From: Megalopta genalis
Taxonomy: Eukaryota > Arthropoda > Insecta > Hymenoptera > Halictidae
Assembly (NCBI RefSeq): GCF_051020955.1
Contig: NW_027476109.1
Coordinates: 372,001 to 436,000, forward strand
Length of the DNA stretch: 64,000 bases
Direction of reading: 5' to 3'
In this document: piece after piece, positions 37,397 to 48,500 of the stretch
How the letters are laid out: each line of letters begins with the position of its first letter
Position numbering within the stretch: the first letter of the stretch is position 1
Made by a program: the position numbers and the translations under genes
Notes under the pieces: model-generated
What the model saw: the letters and a program-made list of their open reading frames with translations, nothing else
Told to the model about the DNA's origin: nothing
Databases searched by the model: none

Positions 37397-39591
37397 TACA
37401 CAGCCGTGTCCATCGCCGTCACGGCCGCGGATGCGGTGGCGTCAGGGACTTTAGTGGCCCCATTCGCCCCCGCGGGTGCGGCGGTAGCATCAGGCGGTGC
37501 CGCCTTTTCGTTGCTGGCCACGGTGGTCGCTGCCTTGGCCATCGTGGTTTCCTTCCCTTTTTTATTGAATCTGGCAGACGACCTTTGGCCGCCTACCTTG
37601 CCTCGCCTCGCACTGACAGGACACGCCCGGCCGCCGAGGCGGTGACCAGAAGGCCTGCCCGCGCCCGCACAAAGCGGACAATTGGGCGTGGCCGTACAGG
37701 CTGCCACCTTATGGTCCCGACTGCCGCATCTATAGCAGCAGTCGGACCTATCCTCGGCAGAAGTGCACCGCTGACTGGTGTGACCAACATCAAGGCAACG
37801 GTAACACTGCAGAGGCCGGGCACTCAGGGCCTCCACGGCTGCCTGGGTCCAGCCGACGGTTATGCGGCCGGCGACAGCGACCCTGCGAGCGGCCGCGGCA
37901 GGACATCGGAGCCAGAGGGTGCCCAATCCCGAGGGGGAAGACCGAATTTCGCCGGTATTGATGTCCCCCTCGCTGCACCCGCCCACGCGGGCAACAGCCG
38001 CAGCGACCTCCGCCGGCGTGGTCGAATCGACCAGGCCGCGCACCCTAAGGTCAGCTTTTTTGACCGGACGCGCGACCTTTACGCCGGTGCCTGCCAGCGC
38101 TTCCGCCACTTTTGTGGCGAGGACGGTGGCCTTGGCGGCCCCATCGGTGCCAGGGACCTCCAAAATTAACCCCCCAGTCACCGCCCTTCGCGGCCTCAGC
38201 GAGGCGATGCCAATTTCTGCCAGGTCCACCTTGGACCTGGCAGTGGCCATCGCCTGCGCGTACGTCATGTCCATACCAGACGGAACCGTTATGGTAACCG
38301 CTGCTGTGCGTGGCGGTCGAGGAGGCAGGGGTGTCTTCCTGGGGGCCGCCGGGACCACCCGTCCTTTTTTTTTATTCGCGGCCGCAGTGGCCTTGGCAGC
38401 CGCCTTTTTGGCCTTCCGGCCAACCACCTGGGACCACGCCTCCTGGGGTGGAGGCGCGGCGGAGTGTGGAGCCAATTCGGCTCGCGGTCGAGCGGGCTCC
38501 GTCTGGGCCGCTTTAGCCGCCCCAGCTTTCCCACCTTTCTTCTTCTTCTTCGCCCTCCGCCCCACCCTGTCCGAAGACTGTGAGGGGACGGACGGCCCAG
38601 GGGCCACCGATCGCAGGGCCGAGTCCGTTCGCGGCGCGAGCTCCTTCCTGAATGACGCCAATTTGGCGTCTATCAGGGCGCCTATTTGCGCCAGAAAATC
38701 TGCGGGCGCAGCCGCTGGCGGTGGCGAGGACTTTTCTTGCCAGGAGCGATGGCAATCCCGGGCGCCGACGATCGGCGGCGATACTGAGCCCTCTCCCGGG
38801 CGCGGTGGCGGAGGCATTGCGGCAGCAGCCGTTCTCGCCTCCACCACCTGCCGGAGCCGTGCCACCTCCGCCTGCAGCTCCGTCATTTGTCCCCTGAGGA
38901 CGGCATTTTCGGCCTCCAGGACACGCGTGGCGTCGGTTGCTGACCTCACTGCCAGCTCCGACACCCCTACCCTGCCGTTTAAGGCGGCCACCCTCAGGGC
39001 GCGGGCCAAGTTGCCCTTCAGCCCCTTCGAAACGCCGGAGATCCTGGCCACCTCATCCAGGCTCTCCAATATAGCGGCCGCGACATCCCGCGTCGGACGG
39101 TTGCGGAAATTTTCCGCGATATCCGTCTCGTCCGGGAGCGGGACGCTCGACCGCGATGGTCTCGGCACAGGGGCTCCCGGGTCGAATATCGCCGCCACCT
39201 CCCTTGCCTCGGCCTCCAGCTGCGAAGCTTCGGCCAACCTAAGTTTGGCCTCTGCGAGGCCAACATATTCGCCGGTCGTCGGCGGCCGTCCTCTCTTCCT
39301 CGCTGACGACGAGCCCGGGACACTCTGCGATGAGTGGTGGGAGGAGACAGAGAAATCTGACTCCTCCCCCTCATCGCACTCACCAAGGCCCGCTGCGGTC
39401 CTCTTTTTGCCGCGTGTCGCCGAATGCCTCCGCGACACCGGCTCTGTGCATCTTTTGAGGCGCACGATAGGCCCGCGCACCTCCCCCACACGCTCGTTTC
39501 CCCCCTCCCCGGTTGTTTGTGAAAAAGTAGACTCCATACTTAATCCCACGAGTGTGGTCGGAAAGGAGGTCACCCCGGGTAGAGCCGCCAT
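37396..39591 (-). CDS. ORF1 Gag-like protein, copy 9 (731 aa), mosaic
   Basis: The N terminus is first-type (TSFPTTLVGLSMES) with NERVGEVRG for NEREVEVRG. The central block is second-type (VLEAENAVLRGQ, AQIGALIDAK, RRAKKKKKGG). The C-terminal tail is identical in type to copy 1 (GGRACPVSARRGK, AGANGATK). Further changes: PSGMDMTYAQ near 438, TLWLRCPAAAARRV near 558. All three knuckles are complete. Confidence 0.92.
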   Translation of the reverse strand: MAALPGVTSFPTTLVGLSMESTFSQTTGEGGNERVGEVRGPIVRLKRCTEPVSRRHSATRGKKRTAAGLGECDEGEESDFSVSSHHSSQSVPGSSSARKRGRPPTTGEYVGLAEAKLRLAEASQLEAEAREVAAIFDPGAPVPRPSRSSVPLPDETDIAENFRNRPTRDVAAAILESLDEVARISGVSKGLKGNLARALRVAALNGRVGVSELAVRSATDATRVLEAENAVLRGQMTELQAEVARLRQVVEARTAAAAMPPPPRPGEGSVSPPIVGARDCHRSWQEKSSPPPAAAPADFLAQIGALIDAKLASFRKELAPRTDSALRSVAPGPSVPSQSSDRVGRRAKKKKKGGKAGAAKAAQTEPARPRAELAPHSAAPPPQEAWSQVVGRKAKKAAAKATAAANKKKGRVVPAAPRKTPLPPRPPRTAAVTITVPSGMDMTYAQAMATARSKVDLAEIGIASLRPRRAVTGGLILEVPGTDGAAKATVLATKVAEALAGTGVKVARPVKKADLRVRGLVDSTTPAEVAAAVARVGGCSEGDINTGEIRSSPSGLGTLWLRCPAAAARRVAVAGRITVGWTQAAVEALSARPLQCYRCLDVGHTSQRCTSAEDRSDCCYRCGSRDHKVAACTATPNCPLCAGAGRPSGHRLGGRACPVSARRGKVGGQRSSARFNKKGKETTMAKAATTVASNEKAAPPDATAAPAGANGATKVPDATASAAVTAMDTAV

Positions 39592-39962
39592 ACCCGGGGA
39601 AGGCTAATACGCCCGGGGGGTCGCCAGGTACCCCGGGGTTGTCCGCTAACGATTGGTGCACCCACCAACCATAGCTGGCGCTTACTCCAGCTACGCCCTC
39701 TTCACCGCGCAACACTGCTTGGGGCTAGGGATTTTTTAGAGAGGTTGTCATCCTCGCGGCCCGGCCGGTTAAGGCAAGACCCCCGTTCCTGTAAAACATG
39801 ACCACAGGTTTACGGTATGTGTCCGACTTTAGTTGGCCCCTCACCACAAGCCACTCCGGCATGGTAGAACCTGCCAGGGAATAAATTCCCCGCCGGCACA
39901 GCCTTGAGGATCATTAGGGCACGAAGCCCCCCCACCACGACAAGGTAGCGGACACGGGGGGG

Positions 39963-39976
39963 ACCTTGACATAACC
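39963..39976 (-). repeat. Spacer 9: one 11-bp repeat unit
   Basis: A + CCTTGACATAA (39964-39974) + CC between copy 9 and the 18-T tail of copy 10. Confidence 0.9.
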
Positions 39977-40510
39977 TTTTTTTTTTTTTTTTTTATTTTA
40001 CGTGGAGGAAATCTGCTCGCCAGACACCCCCGCCCCGCCCGGGGGAGCGGGACGAGGGTAGTGTGGGGTTTGACCCACTAAAACCTCCACGGCGACCTGA
40101 GGACGCAGGACCGATCGCTGGCGATTCAACGGGGGAGCCACGGGAACTCTTGAAGAACACTACCGCGGCTCCCCCTCGCCTGGCCGGCCATCAAGATGGT
40201 AACGATGGCCGGCCGCGTCCCGGGGGGAGATAAATCCTCCCCCCTAAAATCCATTTAAATTCGGCGGCGCGAGGGGTCGCACCCCGCACCGCCCCGACAC
40301 GGCGACCGCGCGATAGGTGACCAGGGCCCCCGCCCTGATCACAGCGGCCGCCGGGGGGACGACGAGTATACCGGAGGAGGATCACAGTTAACCCTCGCCT
40401 CCTTCCGGCGACTTGTCATCCCCCACTCCCAACAGTGGACGTCCTCCTCTGTTGGCGGGCGGCGGGCAATGAAACCAGCATATTCTGGTACACCCGCCGC
40501 CCGCCTACTC

Positions 40511-43500
40511 TCAGCTGCCCGGGGTTTCTTGGCGTGGGCGCGCACGCCGTCCCCGGGCACGTCGGGCGGGATCTGTAAGCTCCCGATCCCGCTCGGCAGC
40601 CTCCTTCCGCGACATAACCTCCTCGCAGAAAGAGATTGCTGCCGCCCACTTCCCCGGGCCCTCCAGCATGGCCCCAACGAGGCTGGGGAGTGCGAGGTCG
40701 TGGCCGACTTCTCGTTTTAGGACTCGGCGTAGCGCTGAAAAGGCGGGACATTCCTCCAGCGTGTGCTGCGCCGAGTCTTCCTCCGCGCCACAGTGGTGGC
40801 ACACCGTCGTCGCTTCCCGCCCGATGCGACACAGGTAGACACCGAAGCAGCCATGCCCGGTGAACACCTGCGTCGCTCGGTAGGAGAGCCTGCCATGCAG
40901 TCTCTCCCGCCACGAGGTGAAGTGCGGCAGGAGAGCCCCGGGGACGCGCTCGCCGGCGTGGGAGCAAAGCTCGTCACGCCATCTGGCGAGCGCTAGTCGC
41001 CGGGCCTGGAGCTCGAAGCCCTCGACCGTCTCTCGCTCCGGCGGGGCCCCTCGAGCACGGCTGGCGATGCTTGTGCGCCTATAAACATAGGCGCGCACCA
41101 CCGCCTGAAGCTCGAAGGGAATTTCTCCCGCCAGAGCAAGCGCCGCCACGGTAGACGTGGTGCGGTAACCTCTTATGAGGCGGATGGCCATCCGCCTCTG
41201 CAGCCGGCGCAACAACAGCGTGTTGCGCCGGCAGGTCATCACGTACGGCGCCCATATTGGGGCACCGTATAAGGCCATAGACCGCACCACGCCCAGGTAT
41301 AGGCGGCGCACCAAATCTCCCGGTCCCCCGAGGTTGGGCAGCAGGCGGCCCAAAGAGGCCGCCGCCTTTTCGACTCGGGGGACGAGACGGTCGAGATGCG
41401 CATCGAAGCTCCAGCGGCTGTCGAGGATCAGTCCGAGATATTTCAACTCGGACTTCACCTCGACGCAGGCTTCCCCAACCCGGATCCACGATCTGGCCGG
41501 TGGCCGAGACCGAGGCCGTCCGTGAAACCAGACAGCCTCGGCCTTCTCCGGGGCTATTTTCAGCCCCAGATCGCGGATCCTCGCGACGACGGCTGCCACC
41601 GCAACCTCTGCTCGTCGGATGGTCCTCTCGAAGGTACTCCCGACGGCGACCACCAACGTGTCGTCCGCGTAGCAGACGAGGGTGGCACCGTCGGGCAGGG
41701 AGGCCTTTTCCAGGACCGCGTTGTAACCCAGGTCCCACAGGAGCGGTCCTAAAACGGACCCCTGCGGGACCCCGCGGTCCACTTCCCTCCGTATCATCCC
41801 GCACCGGCCCGGGTATTCGACCCACCTGTCCCGCAGGTAGGCCCCGATCACCCGCCTCAGATAGGGAGGCACCTTGTGATCGACGAGGGCCTCCCTGATG
41901 GCGGACCAGGGCAGGATGTTGAACGCATTGACGATGTCAATGGACACCGCCAAGCACACCCCGCCCCTTGCCACGGCATTGTCCGAGAGGGACTTGAGAC
42001 GGTCGATAGCGTCGACCGTCGATCGCCCCTCCCGGAAGCCAAACTGGCAGTCCGCCAGATCGGGGCCGTCGCGGGACAGGTGCCTGGAGAGGCGGGCAAC
42101 AATGATCTTCTCGAAGATCTTGCCCGCCTCATCCAGGAGACAAATGGGCCGGTACGCGGAGGGAGAATCCCCCGGTCTCCCATCCTTCCTCAAGAGGACC
42201 ATCCGACTTTCTCTCCATAGGTCGGGGAACGTCCCCGACCTCAGGAGCCCAGAGTATAGGCTCCTCAGCCTCTCCCCCAGGACGCTCGCGGCGAGCAACC
42301 AGACCCGGCCGGGGATACCGTCCGGCCCGGGGGCGGTATTCTTGCCCCGGAGCCATTTGACGACCCCGGCCATCTCCTCCGGCGCGACCTCAAGATCCGG
42401 GGACCACTCATGTTCCTCTGGCTCAGGAACGGGCCGGGACGCCTCCCCGCTAACGGGGAATAAAGCGTCCACGACCCGCCCGAGCAGCCCCGGATCCAGG
42501 CTCTCCGTCACGGGGGGCGCCCAGGGACGCAATCGTCCCAAAGCCATCTTGTATGGGCGCCCCCACGGATCTCGGTTCAGAGAGCCGAGGAGATCGCGCC
42601 AGGCCTGGTCCTTCGCTCGCCTGATGGCCAGCTGCAGGGCGACCACTTTCTCCCGATATCGCCCGTACAGCTGGGCAGCCAGCACGTCGTCCGTACGTCG
42701 TCGTCGACGGGCGCGAGCGTACTGGCGTCGCGCGCGGACGCACTCGGTGCGTAATTCCGCTATCGCGCGCGACCACCAGTACACCGCCTTCCTCGGGAAG
42801 ACCCTGGCCCGGGGCATGGCGACGTCGCAAATCGACGTCATTGCGCCCCGGAACCAATGGGCCTCCCCATTCCCGTCGACTGGCCCGGCCGGTGTTGCTG
42901 GCCAGGCCACGACGCGGGCCGCCGCCATCAGAGCGTCCTGGTCGAGGCGCTTCAGCGCCCACCGCGGTTGAGGCGAACCCTCATCGGCGGGACGACGACG
43001 GGGTGTCGATGGTGGGGCGGCGGAGAGGTCGAGAACTATGTATCTGTGGTCAGACAACGTCTCCACCCCTTCCGCCACCCTCCACCCCGTAATACGGCGC
43101 GCGGCCGGGGGCGTTGCCCACGAAAGGTCAACGATGGACCCCCCGTTATGCCGCACGCACGTATGGACCGAGCCCGTGTTCAGGAGACGGAGCTCCAGTC
43201 CCGCCGCCCAATCTAGCATCTCCCGGCCCCTCGAGTCAGTCCCGGGGGAACCCCAAGCCGAGGCCTTGGCATTGAAGTCCCCCAGGACCAGCACCGGACG
43301 GGGATGGCAGCGGGAGACGCATCTCCCTACCCCGTCCAGATACTGCTCAAACTCTCCGAGGGACCACCTTGGAGGTGCGTATATCGCCACAACCGCGGTG
43401 CCGCCCCACTCAACGGCCACGTATCCCAGGCCGCGCTCGATAAGCGAGCACGGCGGGGACCCCGGCCTCCCAGCCCAAATAATCGCGGCGGAGCCAATCG

Positions 43501-43654
43501 AGTCCCCCATCCAGTGTGGATGTTTGGGGACCCTGTGCGGCTCCGCCACGACTGCCAACCCGGCACCCCGCTCGGCCATGCATTGAAACAGGAGGTCCTG
43601 CGCTCTGGCCGAGCAGTTGAGGTTAACTTGTATTATCGGGCCCGGGGGCCCCAT
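40511..43654 (-). CDS. ORF2 endonuclease/reverse transcriptase, copy 10 (1047 aa)
   Basis: Complete although the element lacks its 5' UTR and half of ORF1. The TAATG junction is preserved. Distinguishing residues: QCMAERG near 24, VAVEWGG near 79, NAKASAWGS near 128, GREMLDWA near 143, NAFNILPW near 576, DHKVPPYL near 592, MTCRRNT near 806, GEIPFELQAVVRAY near 843, RERLHGRLSY near 916 and RPRQETPGS at the C terminus. Expression would need a promoter outside the element. Confidence 0.93.
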   Translation of the reverse strand: MGPPGPIIQVNLNCSARAQDLLFQCMAERGAGLAVVAEPHRVPKHPHWMGDSIGSAAIIWAGRPGSPPCSLIERGLGYVAVEWGGTAVVAIYAPPRWSLGEFEQYLDGVGRCVSRCHPRPVLVLGDFNAKASAWGSPGTDSRGREMLDWAAGLELRLLNTGSVHTCVRHNGGSIVDLSWATPPAARRITGWRVAEGVETLSDHRYIVLDLSAAPPSTPRRRPADEGSPQPRWALKRLDQDALMAAARVVAWPATPAGPVDGNGEAHWFRGAMTSICDVAMPRARVFPRKAVYWWSRAIAELRTECVRARRQYARARRRRRTDDVLAAQLYGRYREKVVALQLAIRRAKDQAWRDLLGSLNRDPWGRPYKMALGRLRPWAPPVTESLDPGLLGRVVDALFPVSGEASRPVPEPEEHEWSPDLEVAPEEMAGVVKWLRGKNTAPGPDGIPGRVWLLAASVLGERLRSLYSGLLRSGTFPDLWRESRMVLLRKDGRPGDSPSAYRPICLLDEAGKIFEKIIVARLSRHLSRDGPDLADCQFGFREGRSTVDAIDRLKSLSDNAVARGGVCLAVSIDIVNAFNILPWSAIREALVDHKVPPYLRRVIGAYLRDRWVEYPGRCGMIRREVDRGVPQGSVLGPLLWDLGYNAVLEKASLPDGATLVCYADDTLVVAVGSTFERTIRRAEVAVAAVVARIRDLGLKIAPEKAEAVWFHGRPRSRPPARSWIRVGEACVEVKSELKYLGLILDSRWSFDAHLDRLVPRVEKAAASLGRLLPNLGGPGDLVRRLYLGVVRSMALYGAPIWAPYVMTCRRNTLLLRRLQRRMAIRLIRGYRTTSTVAALALAGEIPFELQAVVRAYVYRRTSIASRARGAPPERETVEGFELQARRLALARWRDELCSHAGERVPGALLPHFTSWRERLHGRLSYRATQVFTGHGCFGVYLCRIGREATTVCHHCGAEEDSAQHTLEECPAFSALRRVLKREVGHDLALPSLVGAMLEGPGKWAAAISFCEEVMSRKEAAERDRELTDPARRARGRRARPRQETPGS

Positions 43655-44940
43655 TACACAGCCGTGTCCATCGCCGTCACGGCCGCGGATGCGGTGGCGT
43701 CTGGAACTTTAGTGGCCCCATCCGCCCACGCGGGCGCGGCGGTAGCATCAGGCGGTGCCGCCTTTTCGTTGCTGGCCACGGTGGTCGCTGCCTTGGCCAT
43801 CGTGGTTTCCTTCCTCTTTTTATTAAATCTGGCAGACGGCCTTTGGCCGCCTCCCTTGCCTCGCCCCGCACTAGCAGGACATGCCCGGCTGCCGAGGCGG
43901 TGACCAGACGGCTTGCCCGCGCCCGCACAAAGGGGACAATTGGGCGTGGCCGTACAGGCTGCCACCTTATGGTCCCGACTGCCGCATCTATAGCAGCAGT
44001 CGGACCTATCCTCGGCAGCAGTGCACCGCTGACTGGTGTGGCCAACACCAAGGCAACGGTAACACTGCAGAGGCCGCGCACTCAGGGCCTCCACGGCTGC
44101 CTGGGTCCAGCCGACGGTTATCCGGCCCGCGACAGCAACCTTGCGAGCGGCCACGGCAGGACATCGGACCCAGAGAGTGCCCAATCCCGAGGGGGAAGAC
44201 CGGATTTCGCCGGTATTGATGTCCCCCTCGCTGCACCCGCCCACGCGGGCAACAGCCGCAGCGACCTCCGCCGGCGTGGTCGAATCGACCAGGCCGCGCA
44301 CCCTAAGGTCAGCTTTTTTGACCGGACGCGCGACCTTTACGCCGGTGCCTGCCAGCGCTTCCGCCACTTTTGTGGCGAGGACGGTGGCCTTGGCGGCCCC
44401 ATCGGTGCCAGGGACCTCCAAAATTAACCCCCCAGTCACCGCCCTTCGCGGCCTCAGCGAGGCGATGCCAATTTCTGCCAGGTCCACCTTGGACCTGGCA
44501 GTGGCCATCGCCTGCGCGTAAGTAATGTCCACGCCAGACGGAACCGTTATGGTAACCGCTGCTGTGCGTGGCGGTCGCGGAGGCAGGGGTGTCTTCCTGG
44601 GGGCCGCCGGGACCACCCGTCCTTTTTTATTATTCGCCGCCGCAGTGGCCTTGGCAGCCGCCTTTTTAGCCTTCCGGCCAACCACCTGGGACCAGGCCTC
44701 CTGGGGCGGAGGCGCGGCAGAGGTTAGCGCCGATTCTGCTCGCGGTCGAGCGGGCTCCGTCTGGGCCGCTATAGCCGCCCCAGCTTCCCCACCTTTCTTC
44801 TTCTTCTTCGTCTTCCGCCGCACCCTGTCCGAAGACTGTGAGGGGACGGACGGCCCAGGGGCCACCGATCGTAGGGCCGAGTCCGTTCGCGACGAGAGCT
44901 CCTTCCTGAATGACGCCAATTTGGCGTCTATCAGGGCGCC
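43654..44940 (-). pseudogene. ORF1 C-terminal part, copy 10 (about 428 residues), with repeat-derived open leader
   Basis: Starts at about residue 303 of ORF1 and keeps the RRM-like segment and all three zinc knuckles; the N terminus and coiled coil are lost. The frame continues upstream through the eight-unit repeat run, which encodes a period-11 peptide containing Met, so the total open frame is 43654-45027 (457 codons). SSRTDSAL and AESAL match copy 13. Confidence 0.9.
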
Positions 44941-45031
44941 ACCTTGACATAACCTTGACATAACCTTGACATAACCTTGACATAACCTTGACATAACCTT
45001 GACATAACCTTGACATAACCTTGACATAACC
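44941..45031 (-). repeat. Spacer 10: eight perfect 11-bp repeat units
   Basis: A + eight CCTTGACATAA units (44942-45029) + CC, all identical. The same unit number as spacer 3, but flanked by different junctions, so it is not simply a copy of that locus. Confidence 0.95.
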
Positions 45032-45567
45032 TTTTTTTTTTTTTTTATTTTACGTGGAGGAAATCTGCTCGCCAGACACCCCCGCCCCGCCCGGGGGAGC
45101 GGGACGAGGGTAGTGTGGGGTTTGACCCACTAAAACCTCCACGGCGACCTGAGGACGCAGGACCGATCGCTGGCGATTCAACGGGGGAGCCACGGGAACT
45201 CTTGAAGAACACTACCGCGGCTCCCCCTCGCCTGGCCGGCCATCAAGATGGTAACGATGGCCGGCCGCGTCCCGAGGGGAAATAAAATAAATCCTCCCCC
45301 CTAAAATCCATTTGAATTCGGCGGCGCGAGGGGTCGCACCCCGCACCGCCCCGACACGGCGACCGCACGATAGGTGACCAGGGCCCCCGCCCTGATCACA
45401 GCGGCCGCCGGGGGGACGACGAGTATGCTGGAGGAGGATCACAATTAGCCCTCGCCTCCTTCAGGCGACTCGCCATCCCCCACTCACAACAGGGGAGGTC
45501 CCCCTATGTTGGCGGGCGGCGGGCAATGAAACCAGCATGTACTGGTACACCCGCCGCCCGCCTACTC

Positions 45568-48500
45568 TCAGCTGCCCGGGGTTTCTCGGCGTGGGCGCGC
45601 ACGCCGTCCCCGAGCACGTCGGGCGGGATCTGTTAGCTCCCGATCCCGCTCGGCAGCCTCCTTCCGCGACATAACCTCCTCGCAGAAAGAGATTGCTGCC
45701 GCCCACTTCCCCGGGCTCTCCAGCATGGCCCCAACTAGGCTGGAGAGTGCGAGGTCGTGACCGACTTCCCGTTTTAGGACTCGGCGCAGCGCTGAAAAGG
45801 CGGGACATTCCTCCAGCGTGTGCTGCGCCGAGTCTTCCTCCGCGCCACAATGGTGGCACACCGTCGTCGCTTCCCGCCCGATGCGACACAGGTAGACACC
45901 GAAGCAGCCATGCCCGGTGAACACCTGCGTCGCTCGGTAGGAGAGCCTGCCATGCCGTCTCTCCCGCCACGAGGTGAAGTGCGGCAGGAGAGCCCCGGGG
46001 ACGCGCTCGCCGGCGTGGGAGCAAAGCTCGGAACGCCATCTGGCGAGCGCTAGTCGCCGGGCCTGGAGCCCGAAGCCCTCGACCGTCTCTCGCTCCGGCG
46101 GGGCCCCTCGAGCACGGCTGGCGATGCTAGTGCGCCTATAAACATAGGCGCGCACCGCCGCCTGAAGCTCGAAGGGAAGTTCTCCCGCCAGAGCAAGCGC
46201 CGCCACGGTAGACGCGGTGCGGTAACCTCTTATGAGGCGGATAGCCATCCGCCTCTGCAGCCGGCGCAACAACAGCGTGTTGCGCCGGCTGGTCATCACG
46301 TACGGCGCCCATATTGGGGCACCGTATAAGGCCATAGACCGCACCACGCCCAGGTATAGGCGGCGCACCAAATCTCCCGGTCCCCCGAGGTTAGGCAGCA
46401 GGCGGCCCAAAGAGGCCGCCGCCTTTTCGACTCGGGGGACGAGACGGTCGAGATGCGCATCGAAGCACCAGTGGCTGTCGAGGATCAGTCCGAGATATTT
46501 CAACTCGGACTTCACCTCGACGCAGGCTTCTCCAACCCGGATCCACGATCTGGCCGGTGGCCGAGACCGAGGCCGTCCGTGAAACCAGACAGCCTCGGCC
46601 TTCTCCGGGGCTATTTTCAGCCCCAGATCGCGGATCCTCGCGACGACGGCTGCCACCGCAACCTCTGCTCGTCGGATGGTCCTCTCGAAGGTACTCCCGA
46701 CGGCGACCACCAACGTGTCGTCCGCGTAGCAGACGAGGGTGGCACCGTCGGGCAGGGAGGCCTTCTCCAGGACCGCGTTGTAACCCAGGTCCCACAGGAG
46801 CGGTCCTAAAACGGAACCCTGCGGGACCCCGCGGTCCACTTCCCTCCGTATCATCCCGCACCGGCCCGGGTATTCAACCCACCTGTCCCGCAGGTAGGCC
46901 CCGATCACCCGCCTCAGATAGGGAGGCGCCTGTTGATCGACGAGGGCCTCCCTAATGGCGGACCAGGGCAGGGTGTTGAACGCATTGACGATGTCAATGG
47001 ACACCGCCAAGCACACCCCGCCCCTTGCCACGGCATTGTCCGAGAGGGACTTGAGGCGGTCGATTGCGTCGACCGTCGATCGCCCCTCCCGGAAGCCAAA
47101 CTGGCAGTCCGCCAGATCTGGGCCGTCGCGGGACAGGTGTCTGGAGAGGCGGGCAACAATGATCTTCTCGAAGATCTTGCCCGCCTCATCCAGGAGACAA
47201 ATGGGCCGGTACGCGGAGGGAGAATCCCCCGACCTCCCATCCTTCCTCAAGAGGACCATCCGACTTTCTCTCCATAGGTCGGGGAACGTCCCCGACCTTA
47301 GGAGCCCAGAGTAGAGGCTCCTCAGCCTCTCCCCCAGGACGCTCGCGGCGAGCAACCAGGCCCGGCCGGGGATACCGTCCGGCCCCGGGGCGGTATTCTT
47401 GCCCCGGAGCCATTTGACGACCGCGGCCATCTCCGCCGGCGCGACCTCAAGATCCGGGGACCACTCATGTTCCTCTGGCTCAGGGACGGGCCGGGACGCC
47501 TCCTCGCTAACGGGGAATAAAGCGTCCACGACCCGCCCGAGCAGCCCCGGATCCAGGATCTCCGTCACGGGGGGCGCCCAGGGACGTAATCGTCCCAATG
47601 CCATCTTGTATGGGCGCCCCCACGGATCTCGGTTCAGAGAGCCGAGGAGATCGCGCCAGGCCTGGTCCTTCGCTCGCCTGATGGCCAGCTGCAGGGCGAC
47701 CACCTTCTCCCGATATCTCCCATACAGCTGGGCAGCCAGCACGTCGTCCGTACGTCGTCGTCGACGGGCGCGAGCGTACTGGCGTCGCGCGCGGACGCAC
47801 TCGGTGCGTAATTCCGCTATTTCGCGCGACCACCAGTACACCGCCTTCCTCGGGAAGACCTTGGCCCGGGGCATGGCGACGTCGCAAACCGACGTCATTG
47901 CGCCCCGGAACCAACGGGCCTCCCCATTCCCGTCGACTGGCCCGGCCGGTGTTGCTGGCCAGGCCACGACGTGTGCTGCCGCCATCAGAGCGTCCTGGTC
48001 GAGGCGCTTCAGCGCCCACCGCGGCTGAGGCGAACCTTCATCGGCGGGGCGACGACGGGGTGTCGATGGGGGGGCGGCGGAGAGGTCGAGAACTATGTAT
48101 CTGTGGTCAGACAACGTCTCGACCCCCTCCGCCACCCTCCACCCCGTAATACGGCGCGCGGCCGGGGGCGTTGGCCACGAAAGGTCAACGATGGACCCCC
48201 CGTTATGCCGCACGCACGTATGGACCGAGCCCGTGTTCAGGAGACGGAGCTCCAGTCCCGCCGCCCAATCCAGCACCTCCCTGCCCCTCGAGTCAGACCC
48301 GGGGGAACCCCAAGCCGTGGCCTTGGCATTGAAGTCCCCCAGGACCAGCACCGGACGGGGATGGCAGCGAGAGACGCATCTCCCTACCCCGTGCAGATAC
48401 TGCTCAAACTCTTCGAGGGACCACCTTGGAGGTGCGTATATCGCCACAACCGCGGTGCCGCCCCAATCAACGGCCACGTATCCCAGGCCGCGCTCGATAA

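Larger units (their letters stand above)
33712..39962 (-). mobile_element. Copy 9: complete element (6.25 kb)
   Basis: Tail 33712-33731 (20 T), 3' UTR 33732-34252, ORF2 34253-37396, ORF1 37396-39591, 5' UTR 39592-39962. The 5' UTR and both ends of ORF1 match copy 1 closely, including the GCTAACGATT variant and the CCCTCTTCACC variant. The middle of ORF1 does not match copy 1. Hairpins lie at 33868-33912 and 33919-33951. Confidence 0.95.
39977..44940 (-). mobile_element. Copy 10: element truncated within ORF1 (4.96 kb)
   Basis: Tail 39977-39994 (18 T), 3' UTR 39995-40510, complete ORF2 40511-43654, 3' part of ORF1 43654-44940. No 5' UTR. The break lies in the codons for GALIDAK, followed by A and the repeat. 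3' UTR variant GAGATAAAT. Hairpins lie at 40131-40175 and 40182-40214. Confidence 0.94.
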
